A stretch of DNA of 64,000 bases from Nitzschia sp. DOCU1 (lineage: Eukaryota; Bacillariophyta; Bacillariophyceae; Bacillariales; Bacillariaceae), in the NCBI GenBank assembly GCA_951394045.1, contig OX595986.1, positions 5,168,015 through 5,232,014 of the forward strand, in the 5' to 3' direction. Under the pieces are notes generated by a model, which did not search any database, was not told the DNA's origin, and was given only the letters and a program-made list of their open reading frames with translations. This document shows positions 32,045 to 42,200 of this stretch, one piece after another. Within the stretch, counting starts at the first letter, position 1; each line of letters opens with the position of its first letter. A program made the position numbers and the translations under genes.

Positions 32045-32600
32045 CTACAGATGAAAAGTGGTCCGTCTCCCATGGAGTGCCCATGGCATACTGCAATCAG
32101 ATAGCATTCCATTGAGTCTGACCATATCGTCTTGAGTGCTGCAGTTCAAATGTACGAATCTTGTTCCCGATTGTTTGGTGGACTCATTCAAGTATTGCGT
32201 TCGCCTGCGGATTCCTCGCAGTGATCGGGCGCGCAAGCACGCGGTAGTCATAAATGACTTTTCGCCTAATTCGGCAATACTAAAAGCCTCTTTGTTGGGC
32301 ACGCTAACCATCTCGATGGTAAGGCACCAAAGCTCGAGTTGTTTCTGTTTACCCTTATTTCTTTTACCCTGGTTAATCGAATAAGGGCCTATCAAATCAA
32401 CACAGAGAATTTCCCAAGGTTCGCATTCTGGTTCCTTAATTGGAAGATGCCCATACTTAAGGATATTTCTTGCAGATGTCGACGACATTGGTGCGCAATC
32501 CTTTCCAATAGAAATGCTGCCGAATGGTGTGCTCTGTTCGCGTCTTGCCCGGATGAAACAGTGTCTCGTTGTACCACTCAAACGCATCAACAATGAAGTG
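32045..32600 (-). pseudogene. Integrase remnant of a second Ty3/gypsy-type element
   Basis: The minus strand encodes a degenerate integrase core in more than one frame. A zinc-finger region with HPGKTR-like sequence is in one frame; KYGHLPIKEP ... WEILCVDLIGPYS (first catalytic Asp region) is in the next. The downstream part is scrambled by frameshifts and no complete D-D-E set remains. The sequence differs from the 618-bp-LTR family in the window (DLIGPYS versus DMVGPYT), so it is a different, older element. No LTRs recognised. Confidence 0.6.
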
Positions 32601-33274
32601 ATTGTGGAATAACTATCTTACTATCTCTAATTACTAGAGGACGTTTCTTACCACCTCGGGACCATACTCTTCGAGGATGCGTCGTCCTTCTCTTACTCTA
32701 TGGACAGCAGCCATGCAAAAGAACAAAAAACGATGGGAGCCGAGGTTGCGTTCCGTCGGAATTTACCCCTGGGAGTAAAAACGAAACGAAGAAGAAGGCA
32801 AACGAGATGGTGCTGTGGGCAGTTCTTGGGCCTTTGCTCGCTCTCTGGACAGCAGCCATGCAAAAGAACAAAAAACGATGGGAGCCAAGGTCGCGTTCTG
32901 TTGGAATTTACGGCGAGTGTCGAACCACGTAGGTAGCTCTTTGATAGCTTATGACAGAAATGCCCCACTTCTGTCCAAAATCAATGGTTTTTGACCGAAT
33001 TCGCGTCCTCATCGTGTCCTACTTTGATAGCTTGTTTAAGGACGCTTTGATAGCTCGTTTAACACTAGGACACAAAAGAATAAAAATTGACATACAATTT
33101 ACCAATTTGAAACTTCTTTTTGTGTATTCTTGATATCTTGCGAGCCCGCCACTCCCTCCAATGCCGAGCCGCATGAATTATCGAAACATGAAACACCGAG
33201 ATCCGCAATGGACATGATGGACAAGACAATTATTATTACGTCGTCACGTCACATTCACTATCCCTACTGTCGCA
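32601..33274. other. spacer with 145-bp-offset direct repeats
   Basis: A 66-bp segment (32701-32766) recurs at 32846-32911 with a few changes (TGGACAGCAGCCATGCAAAA start). The remainder, to the ATG at 33275, is AT-rich and without a gene. This should hold the promoter or 5' terminus of the transposase-like gene. Confidence 0.6.
32701..32911. repeat. Direct repeat pair (66 bp, offset 145 bp)
   Basis: Copies at 32701-32766 and 32846-32911. The first copy runs into GAATTTACCCCTGGGAGT and a Lys/Arg-codon-like A-rich stretch that recurs again at 38420-38454, beyond the far end of the transposase-like gene. Confidence 0.75.
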
Positions 33275-36200
33275 ATGGAGGAGCCAAGACGACAAGAGAA
33301 CTGTCAGGGTCGTGGTAGAAAGCGTGGGGAGAAATATACTCGTCGAACGGCTGCTGAGATTGAGCGTGAACGTCTTGCTAGGGAAAAAGAGCTGACAAAT
33401 CGCCGCAATGGCTTCTTCCTGCCGCATTGCAACCAGAACAAACAATCAAATTCACAGTCAACTACGACTAGTGATACTACCAGTGGCGATACTAATTTGA
33501 CACAAATGAATAACAATCTGCCTGAAGCAAGAGAGCCTACTGTTTCGGACCCATTGCCTGGAGTAAATATGGCAAATGTCCCACCATTGTTTCGACTGAA
33601 AATCGGGAAAGTCATGCATGAACTCAGGCGGTCCATGGTCAATGCTGTTCCACAGTCAAACCAGCATCGACAGTGGACTACTGACTTCAGGCACTTCCCA
33701 TGGGAAGACAACGAATATACTTGGAGGGAAGGCTCGCGCTTTCCTTTCCCCACTGCTGCCGACTTCCTTGCCCCAAAATTTGCTCGTATAAAATTCTTCG
33801 CCCCTGACAAGACGGATCCAAGGGAACTACCAACTGGTCAGATGCCATGTAAATGGCATGGCTTCCAATCTCCACCCTGCACTTGTCGTGACTCCTTTTT
33901 TACAAATTTTGTTCGCCCATTTCATGATGCAGATGGGTCAAGTGGCTACTTATTTGCGAGCCGTTACTACTGTAATCTCAGGAAGGGCAGGCAGGAATTG
34001 GAGAAAATAGGCAATGAGGATGATGTTGTCGATCATCGTTATTATTTTACAGGCTACGATCCAGAGGTATTGAAATATCTACCAAAGACTCTTCGAAGCC
34101 ATCTAGGCCTTGTCATGACACGACAGCGAGCAATTACGAGTGGCTTCAGTGACTGGGTCTTTGAAGACGTTGCTCAAAAATCCTCCTTTCTCTCGGTTCG
34201 AAGGACTGTCCTTAGCCTGCGGAATAATCTTTTCCGGCAGGCCCAAGAAAAAGCTGATTCATTCTTCAACAATCCATCAGTGAAACGTTCCCTTACTCCA
34301 ATGTCTGTTGACGACTACCGCAATATTATGCAGCTAGAGCTGTCTGATGTTGCAGTTGATCTACCTTCTCGCCAATATCTTGAACATCATTTTATTTTGC
34401 GGGTTCTAAAGCTCCTACCCTACTACGAACGCAGCCTTCAGCTGAAGGGTGGAAGGGTTTTAAAAGGCGACAAGTCCTACAAGGTGACAAAGTTTGTTTT
34501 TAACCGTGACAAAGACAATGCAGTGGTGCGTGCCTTTGACTCCATTTACACTGTGATGAATGAGTACAATGAAGTTGTCTCTACCAACTTTGTTCTAGCG
34601 GGCAACAATGATGAGGTTGAGCACATTCTTAGGGGTATTCGCCACCGATATCAAGTGCGAGGATTTGAGGAAGTGCGGCTATTCTACACTGATAGCTGCT
34701 GCCAGGAATATAGGGCACTATTGCGTGCATTCCCATCGCTTGGGAAGAATGATCCCAATGTTGATGGGTTACTAGAGGAGTCATCGTTGCCCCCAGCAAT
34801 GCTTCCGACAAATCCCGTGTGGGTTAGAACGTACCAAGCTTTCGAGGAAGTCGCACTTAAGTTTCTGGCTGAGTTCGACAAAGGAGTCAAGGTTCCCGTG
34901 GGATTTGACATTGAATGGGATTCCCTAACCCCTGCAGATAGAAGCGAACAATTTCCTGAGACACTACAGTTAGCAATGCACAGACCCCAAACAAGGAATG
35001 ATTCTGATACCGAAATTGAACCAAGCATCAGGCTCATTGTAGTTGTATCAATTCGACAAACATTCCCGCAGATGATAAAGAATTCAAGTGGGGAATATCC
35101 AGTGGATGTTACCTCATGGTGTCGGTCGAATGATTTATTACGGAGACTGCTCACGCACGAAAATGCCTGCCTTGTTGGTGTGGGAGTAAAGGCGGATGTG
35201 ACACGACTTAAGCGAAAGTTTCCAGAGGACTTCATTGGAAGGGACCACAAGTTCTCTGATTGTCGGTCGGTTGCAGAAAATGCCCGCCTACTACCAGCGC
35301 GACAGAAGAAAAGTTTGAAAGACCTAGTGTTATATTTCTTAGGACGACGGCTTGATAAGAGCTTGGCTCGGTCAGTGTGGAGTTCACCAGTACTGTCGCA
35401 AGAGTGCATCAACTACGCAGCACTGGATGCGTGGGTAGGTTTGCAGCTCCATGAATTGTTCCAAGCATTAGTGAATGTTCACAAAAAACCCACCCGGGAA
35501 GAGTTGCTGGACCTCCCAATTGTGCGCTTGTTTCCTCGTAATGGCAACAAGATCTGTGGGATTGGGAAAGTTGTTCGGGTCAGATTTGATCTAGAAGAAA
35601 TCATCGGGCAAGAACAGAAACGACATCACTACGACAGGATTGAGGTAAAAATTCTTCATGTAATTGATGGATCCGTCATGATCCCTTTGCCTCCCCACAT
35701 GCAGGTGATGTCAAATGAGTCAATTGCAAGTGCTTTTAAGAATGGTCGAGAGGTTGCTTGGAAAAGAAGTTGCATGACTTTGTCGAATGAAGAGGACCTT
35801 GAGCGATGTCAACGACGCCACCCAATGGCAACAGGGGAATGCAATGAGGTTGTTGCTGCCGTTGCTGCCGAAATTGTTCCTGCTAGTGTTGCCAATGGTG
35901 ATGTTCCTGCTGCAGGAATCGCACCGGTTGACGATGAAGTTTTGGCACGTGCACTGCCAGAGGACACAACAATTGACAACTACCCAGATAGGCCAGTGGA
36001 TGTGTCAGGGGCCAATGATGATCAGGATGTGGATTTTGTATTGATAGATGGCCACCAAGGCTGTGCCCCACTTCATGTAGAAGTTGGTGACTATACAATT
36101 TTTGAGCGAAATGGTGTGAAAGGCGACTGTTTCCACTACCAGAAGCGGATTAAGAAAACATGGAAGAAGTCGCATGGGTTCTATGATGAGGGCGGGGGGC

Positions 36201-37894
36201 TGTTACGCGATAGCATCATGATTCCAGATCCCAAAAGAATTGAAGAAGAGACAGTACTACTTAGCAAAAGGCTTGAGCAGGAGGTTGGCAAACGTTGGTC
36301 CAACGACCCAAGGAAAGCACGGGTAGAAGCAGAGCGCCGTATGTCTTGTCCCAGCTCCAAAATTCTTGAAGGCATAGAACGAATCATTCCAGATCCTAAG
36401 ACTTTGGAGGACCGGGTGGCAGGTGCGTGTCGATTCATGGCAAATATCAAGGATGCCAAGACAGGCGAGCCACTTTTTTCAAAGCAGACGTGGAAAGAAG
36501 TGGAAAATTTCCTCAAGCACATCCGAAAAGGTTGCGTGTCAGACGAGACTGATGTTGACTATTACTACTATACGACCAGTAGTAGCGGGCAGAAGACGCT
36601 GCACTGTGTTCGAGGAACCTCACAGCTGGAAGGTTTCCACCGACAGCTACGTGACATCCTTAGGGCAACTTTCAGTGCGCCTCTATTGGCAATTTGCCTA
36701 ATCGCAGTCTTCGTTCATCGGTGGAACCATGACCGTGAAGTGGAACGGGGCATGACACCTTCACGATATGCAGGGTTCTACCAGCACGAAACCATACACA
36801 ATTTACAATTGTCTGCAGATGCGCATGGTGTCGACAGCTATTTTGGTGACTTGCCAAATCCAAATGATTTTGAAAGCACAGGGGAAACTTGCTACATCCC
36901 ATGGGTCAGGCGTTCCTTGAACCTGGTTGAAGAATCTGGTGCGAGCACTATTAGTAGTACAGTGGATGCTGCGATTCAGTTACTATCTACGGACAATACA
37001 GAACAGATCTATACGAAACTATGCGACCACCAGGGAAGCCAGGACGACAAAATTCAACTGCCGCTATCTGTGACAAAGATGACATCGGATGATAAAGCCC
37101 TATTCAATGAGCTTCTACCAAAGTACACCACAGGGAGGCGTGAGGGCCAACACACTGCCGTGGACTTTGGTGCTTTGTGTTCTGCCCATAATGCAAGGGC
37201 AGAACAAGAGCGACTAAAACCTCCTACAGAACGAAAGCAAATACTTGGTAAAAGCACCCAGATCATTCGTGAATACTTTGATGAATTCCAAAGAGAGAGA
37301 AATCGAGTGCAAACTCGCCATCAGATCATCTCTATCGTCAGCCCAGCTACTGGCATCACACAAGCAACCACCGTCCCTCATGGCGTTGCCACTTTGCAAT
37401 CGCAATTCAAAGAATCCGCTGCAGGGCAGCTTTTTAGAGGCCCTGCCAATGGCCCACCACCCTTCCCAGAACCCATGGCTGTAACCGTCCAGGATCAAGC
37501 ATTGCATCCCATCCTTTTTGTGCCCCCGCCTGAGCTTCACAGTGCGACATTGCCGCCACGGCAGCATGCAGTGTCCCACATTGTTTTACCACGAATTCAC
37601 ATGAAGCAAGGAAGCACTCCAAAAGCTAGAGCCCCACGCCGGGTCCAAAGATGTTACAGATGCGGCTGGGAGCGATCAGGGAAGCACCATGCAAGAAAGG
37701 CAGAAAAGAACTCTCTTGAATACTGCCAGGTTCCTGCTGACAAGAGATATCAACATTGGGAGGTACCAAACGGTTACAATATTGGAGACCCAACGTTTGT
37801 AAACAAGCTGCAGTGTTACACAATGATTTCCAACTGGCGGAAGATTAGGGAGGCACACAACCTTCCCGTTGATCCTAAATTCCCACATTGGTAA
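33275..37894 (+). CDS. DDE-transposase-like protein with inserted 3'-5' exonuclease domain
   Basis: 1539 residues from ATG, single exon. N-terminal basic region; residues about 190-275 hold a Cys/His zinc-binding region (CKWHGF ... CTCRDSFF ... YYCNLRKG) followed by YLPKTLRSHLG, comparable with the DUF6729-like domain of the 19.4-kb gene. Transposase RNase H-fold motifs: GDKSYKVTKF (Asp about 398), LFYTDSCCQEY (Asp about 470), KGDCFHYQKR (about 950) and HCVRGTSQLEGFHRQLR (Glu about 1118). Between the second Asp and the KGDCFH motif lies a DEDD-type exonuclease of WRN/RNase D type: GFDIEW (about 544), GVGVKADV (about 634), CINYAALDAW (about 710). The tail has CYRCGW ... YC. All catalytic residues appear present, so I infer an active or recently active transposase with its own exonuclease; domain identities are by eye. 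Confidence 0.7.
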   Translation: MEEPRRQENCQGRGRKRGEKYTRRTAAEIERERLAREKELTNRRNGFFLPHCNQNKQSNSQSTTTSDTTSGDTNLTQMNNNLPEAREPTVSDPLPGVNMANVPPLFRLKIGKVMHELRRSMVNAVPQSNQHRQWTTDFRHFPWEDNEYTWREGSRFPFPTAADFLAPKFARIKFFAPDKTDPRELPTGQMPCKWHGFQSPPCTCRDSFFTNFVRPFHDADGSSGYLFASRYYCNLRKGRQELEKIGNEDDVVDHRYYFTGYDPEVLKYLPKTLRSHLGLVMTRQRAITSGFSDWVFEDVAQKSSFLSVRRTVLSLRNNLFRQAQEKADSFFNNPSVKRSLTPMSVDDYRNIMQLELSDVAVDLPSRQYLEHHFILRVLKLLPYYERSLQLKGGRVLKGDKSYKVTKFVFNRDKDNAVVRAFDSIYTVMNEYNEVVSTNFVLAGNNDEVEHILRGIRHRYQVRGFEEVRLFYTDSCCQEYRALLRAFPSLGKNDPNVDGLLEESSLPPAMLPTNPVWVRTYQAFEEVALKFLAEFDKGVKVPVGFDIEWDSLTPADRSEQFPETLQLAMHRPQTRNDSDTEIEPSIRLIVVVSIRQTFPQMIKNSSGEYPVDVTSWCRSNDLLRRLLTHENACLVGVGVKADVTRLKRKFPEDFIGRDHKFSDCRSVAENARLLPARQKKSLKDLVLYFLGRRLDKSLARSVWSSPVLSQECINYAALDAWVGLQLHELFQALVNVHKKPTREELLDLPIVRLFPRNGNKICGIGKVVRVRFDLEEIIGQEQKRHHYDRIEVKILHVIDGSVMIPLPPHMQVMSNESIASAFKNGREVAWKRSCMTLSNEEDLERCQRRHPMATGECNEVVAAVAAEIVPASVANGDVPAAGIAPVDDEVLARALPEDTTIDNYPDRPVDVSGANDDQDVDFVLIDGHQGCAPLHVEVGDYTIFERNGVKGDCFHYQKRIKKTWKKSHGFYDEGGGLLRDSIMIPDPKRIEEETVLLSKRLEQEVGKRWSNDPRKARVEAERRMSCPSSKILEGIERIIPDPKTLEDRVAGACRFMANIKDAKTGEPLFSKQTWKEVENFLKHIRKGCVSDETDVDYYYYTTSSSGQKTLHCVRGTSQLEGFHRQLRDILRATFSAPLLAICLIAVFVHRWNHDREVERGMTPSRYAGFYQHETIHNLQLSADAHGVDSYFGDLPNPNDFESTGETCYIPWVRRSLNLVEESGASTISSTVDAAIQLLSTDNTEQIYTKLCDHQGSQDDKIQLPLSVTKMTSDDKALFNELLPKYTTGRREGQHTAVDFGALCSAHNARAEQERLKPPTERKQILGKSTQIIREYFDEFQRERNRVQTRHQIISIVSPATGITQATTVPHGVATLQSQFKESAAGQLFRGPANGPPPFPEPMAVTVQDQALHPILFVPPPELHSATLPPRQHAVSHIVLPRIHMKQGSTPKARAPRRVQRCYRCGWERSGKHHARKAEKNSLEYCQVPADKRYQHWEVPNGYNIGDPTFVNKLQCYTMISNWRKIREAHNLPVDPKFPHW

Positions 37895-38419
37895 GAACTA
37901 GATAAAGAGGACATGGTGGGGAAATTGTATGATGATGTTAGGAATGCATGGATTACAATACTTTGTCCAACTTGTTGTTGCATTTACCTCGGTAATGAAG
38001 CTTTTTCAAGTAGTAATTTAATAATAACTAGCAATCACATAATATTCTAGCAGCAGCCACTGTATAGCACAATTCAAGTAGTCCATAGGTATACAGTGGT
38101 GGAAGTGCAGCAGCAGTACTGGAGGAGTAATTGCAAATGAAAGTTTCAAAGTGAATGGCTTTTTTGTGTTGCACCATTGTCACAGCTCATCCTTCCGATG
38201 ATTGATTCGGACAAAAAATATTGGACCAGTTGGACTATGGCCGGCGCGCACGCCGGCATGGCTTCCCCAACTTTTCGCCCTGAAGCAACGCTAAATCGCG
38301 GGGGCTGCTAAAGGATTTTCTTGCTTATTGATGAAGCGAGATTCTTCGCACTTCTCCCCTTCTTTTTCTTTTCTTTTTCTTTATAAAAATTTAGCTACCT
38401 ACGTAGCTGGACATAGGCC

Positions 38420-38454
38420 GAATTTACCCCTGGGGGTAAAAAACGAAACGAAGA
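38420..38454 (+). repeat. Dispersed repeat shared with 32759-32795
   Basis: GAATTTACCCCTGGGGGT followed by an A-rich ACGAAACGAAG stretch, almost identical to 32759-32795 and in the same orientation. The two copies bracket the exonuclease-containing transposase-like gene at about 0.5 kb on either side. Confidence 0.7.
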
Positions 38455-38538
38455 ACGTCACCTGCACACAACTTCACTCGCTGGAGATCGCCCGCCCGCC
38501 ACCCGCATACACTCTGCCCTGGGGGAGTCGGGGGAATC

Positions 38539-38572
38539 GGCGGGAATTGGCGGGAATTTCCCGCCAATTCCC
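38539..38572. promoter_or_regulatory. E2F-like site cluster in a 14-bp-arm hairpin
   Basis: GGCGGGAA at 38539 and 38549 and TTTCCCGCC at 38557-38565. The segment 38542-38572 is a perfect inverted repeat with 14-bp arms and a 3-nt loop. It matches the E2F/DP consensus three times. The target gene, if any, is unclear. Confidence 0.3.
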
Positions 38573-39203
38573 CCTCCCTCCCCCTCCCCCCCCCCGACTC
38601 GGAGGCTTTCATCTTTAAGGGGTGATCTTGCGATTCGTTGAATGACCGACGTGCTCGCTGAATTCAAAAGGCATATACTACAATAATTATATCCTCTAAG
38701 TAAATGATGTCGTTACACATTCAATTTGACCAACCAAAACTGTTCCTGTATCCGTTGCGGTACTCGAAAATTCGTCTTGGGCGCCTGCATGCCCCCTTTC
38801 CCCTTGGCCCTACCGCGGTGAGATCTGTCTGTCGCTCCGTATCGCCAAAATTAGCAACATGCGGTATTTTCGTTGGTGTCCCTGGAGAATGCCGGGTTCC
38901 AACACAAATGCTTCCAAGTTCGAGGGAATGTGGACTTCCGTGTCGAAAAGTAATTATTGGAAGCGGTTGATTGCCTCGTTGGTGTTGTTTATTATGTCCC
39001 TCGTGTTGTATGGTCGGTGACGGCATGATGCACAAAGTGACTTGATTTGTTGAGTGCGTGGGTGTTGTTCCTCCTCAACGAATCTGCTGGTCGGAGCAGT
39101 TGCATTGCACGAGTTTGCCTTAGGACGTGGTGGCGATGCGAAACATGGAGGCATACATCGATGGAAAACTAAAGCTGGAATCTTTTGATTAAAATCACTA
39201 TGG

Positions 39204-42200
39204 TTAAGTGAACGTACAAGTGTCGCCGCAGACGCTGCACTCGACAGCGAATTCCCAGGGGCTGCTGTTAGGACCATCGAACCCATTACAAGAGGTTCCG
39301 CAACTCGTTGTGCAAGCCCCTTTTGCAATGACCACCGAGCTGGCAAATGAATCACCAACAAAATAACACGCTTGAGAACCGAGACATGACGCGTCGGCAA
39401 TGTCTACAGTGTCGGTTAAACCACTCGAACCAAGACTATCACATACGGAAAAACCGACACATGACCCGACGCCAATGACCGTATCTGCATAATAACCAAG
39501 AGACAAGCAAGCATACGAACCCCCCCTGCACGAATCCTTGCCAATCGATACAGAATCTCCGTTTCGTGCTAAATCATAGCAGGCTTGGGTGCCAACACAA
39601 GAATTGTCGCCAATCAATACTTCGATTGTGGCAGATTCGCCAAGTCGCGAGCACGCGAGTAATCCCCTGCATGCATTGTCCCCAATCACTACAGTTTCGG
39701 CACTATTACCGAGTTCCGAGCAGTAAAGCTGATCGCCAGTACAAGAGTCGGTGCCAATAGAGATTGTATTGGGTCCGCCCGCCCAATTGCCAATGTAGTT
39801 GCAATTTTCCATGCCATTGCAAGAACCTGAAAGAATTTCTACTTCCACAGCGGTATACTGACCAATGTAAGCGCACGCCTGCCATGATCCATTACACGAA
39901 TTGGAATCAATGAATATCCTACTGCCTGGCACATCAGCAATGGAGGTGCAGGCATAATCCCCGGTGCAAGAATTGGAACTAATAATGATGGAGGACCGTT
40001 CCGAGGTGCCAAAGTCACAGGCAGCCGCGCCAGTACAAGCATCTTTAAAGATTGTGGCTTCCCCACCCCAGGCACACGAAGAAGTAATTGTGCAACAATT
40101 TCCCGAATACAAGTCGCACCAATCTTTGACCTGCTGTGCTGTCCCAGTGCACGAGGGTGAATTGGGAAAGCATGAATCAGCACTCGGACTGCTGCTTGGC
40201 TTGTCACTTGGGAATGATGTACTTGCAGGCGCCGATGGATGGCTGCTTGGTGCGTCACTGGGGAATTCGGATGGAAACGAACTTGGAAACGAGCTTGGAA
40301 ACGCACTTGGGAAAGCGCTCGGAAATGCGGAGGGCATGGCACTGGGAGTTCTGGTGGCTGTTCCAGTTTCTATCTCGTAGGCTCCCATACTTCTCGTCCC
40401 AATGCTTGCAGCCGCAGTGCGCAAAGTAGCGCCTTCACCGGCAAGAATGGCATCTATATTGGCCGCATAAATGTTCCCAGTGACCGTCATGGATGCAAAC
40501 ATTGCAGTGAAGTCTTGCAGGAGCTGTCTTGAGGTGCTGCCGCTATTCTTCTCTCCCCTCAACAGCTCGCGACGGCAACCAACAAGGGAAGACTTGTCAA
40601 TGACGACGTTGGAGACTTGAAGGTAGCCTGGCTCGCAGGTGAAACGTTCCAGCTGCATGTTGGAATTGAAAGCGTCCAAGAATAAGGTGGATATTTGTTG
40701 GAAATCCGCCACCGTCAGACACCCGCCATTTGATAGACGAGCGAAAAATCTCATGGTCAGGGTGGTCGAGGGTCCTATCGGAATCGTCGGGCACGGAACC
40801 TCAACTTGAACTGGCAAGCCGCAAATGGAAGGATGCGATGCCCAAGGCAATACATCTGGAATCAATGCTTCCAATCCAGCCCGTACCGCCCCCAGGCTGG
40901 GAGCACTTCTCTGGGAAATCGACGTGCTGTCGCATATACATGTGGATCCGGCATCTTGAAGTCGGCGATGCTGCTTGGATGGCTGTGATGAGGGGTGCCT
41001 CCTGATTTCGGCTAGGTTGCGAGTTATCGTGCTGTCACCGAATATCGGGATCGGCGTTCCAAGGGCCTGGCAACCCCGACAGAGACCAGCAACGCTGAAC
41101 GTGGCACGGAAGTTCAAGCACCCTTGCATACTTTGCAAGTCTCGGTTGTGCCGCTGCGCAGGTACGGTCGAACGCTGCAAACTTCCGGCGACGTACGTCA
41201 AAGAGATGGAATTACGAAAGTACTCGTCACAGAATTCTTCTACCAACCCATTGTATATACTTGCAATGGCATCGCCCAGGCCTTGAATATCGTTTGGATT
41301 GTTCATAACCCACTCGAATGCCGAGAATGCAAAACTGATAGTCGTCGAGAACGGTGTTTGATCGACACAATCGACTCTCGTGAGACCGGTTACTGCTCCT
41401 GTGACAGTGGTCATGTTGCTGATCATGGCTACCTCCTCTTGGATGATTTCAAGGAATGAGACCTGCTCAAAATCGGTCACAATCTGAACCGATCCGATCG
41501 GGCAGAAGCAATCGGATTCTGGTTCCTCCCCTACTATGTCTACCAAGAACCGAAACTCGTTCAAGGAAGTTACATCGGGCTCTTCACTGGTGAGCTGCTC
41601 GATTCGTCTGCGAGCATCCGCTGCATTGTTGAAAATGAGCTCCGATGGGCACCCGTTGCACACCCCAAATGCATCAAGTAGGTAAAGACCTGTTTCCTCC
41701 ACAACTTGAATCGTTGGGGCCGCAGTAGGAGAGTCGCTTGAGTTGGCCCCAGACGCTGACGACCAGGAGAATGCGAACGTCGAGTCTGTTGTGGGAGCTA
41801 CCGATGGCAGGTCTTGGAGTTGCCGTCTTGCCGTCTCGTTGGCGGTCCTGTCCACACTGTTGTAGACAAAGTCGAGATATACCTCTGTTTCTGTTACAAG
41901 GCCAAACAAAGCGTTACACACCGTGGCATTGCCTCCACCAATCAACCTGTCCAGCGCATTGTTGTACGCTTGTTCTAAAATCTTCGCCGTCTCGAGGGGA
42001 TCGAGGGTACCATTGGTGCCTTGGACTTCGAGCAATGCACTGGCTGTGAAGCTCGTCCCGAAGTCGCAAGATGTGGTATTGCCAATGCATGGCAGGAGAA
42101 GATCATCTTGTTTGACGAAGGATAAATCAAGAGCGTTGGTTACATCAGCTTCCAAAGGAGGACGTCGTGGCAGTGTTGAATTGCAGGTGCACGTCCCGCC

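Larger units (their letters stand above)
37895..39203. other. intergenic region with dispersed repeat and E2F-like palindrome
   Basis: About 1.3 kb between the transposase-like gene and the surface-protein gene (3' end at 39204). It contains a GC palindrome (GCCGGCGCGCACGCCGGC near 38240), a pyrimidine tract (38350-38385), the dispersed repeat at 38420, the E2F-like hairpin and a poly-C run (38570-38597). No gene is supported. Confidence 0.5.
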
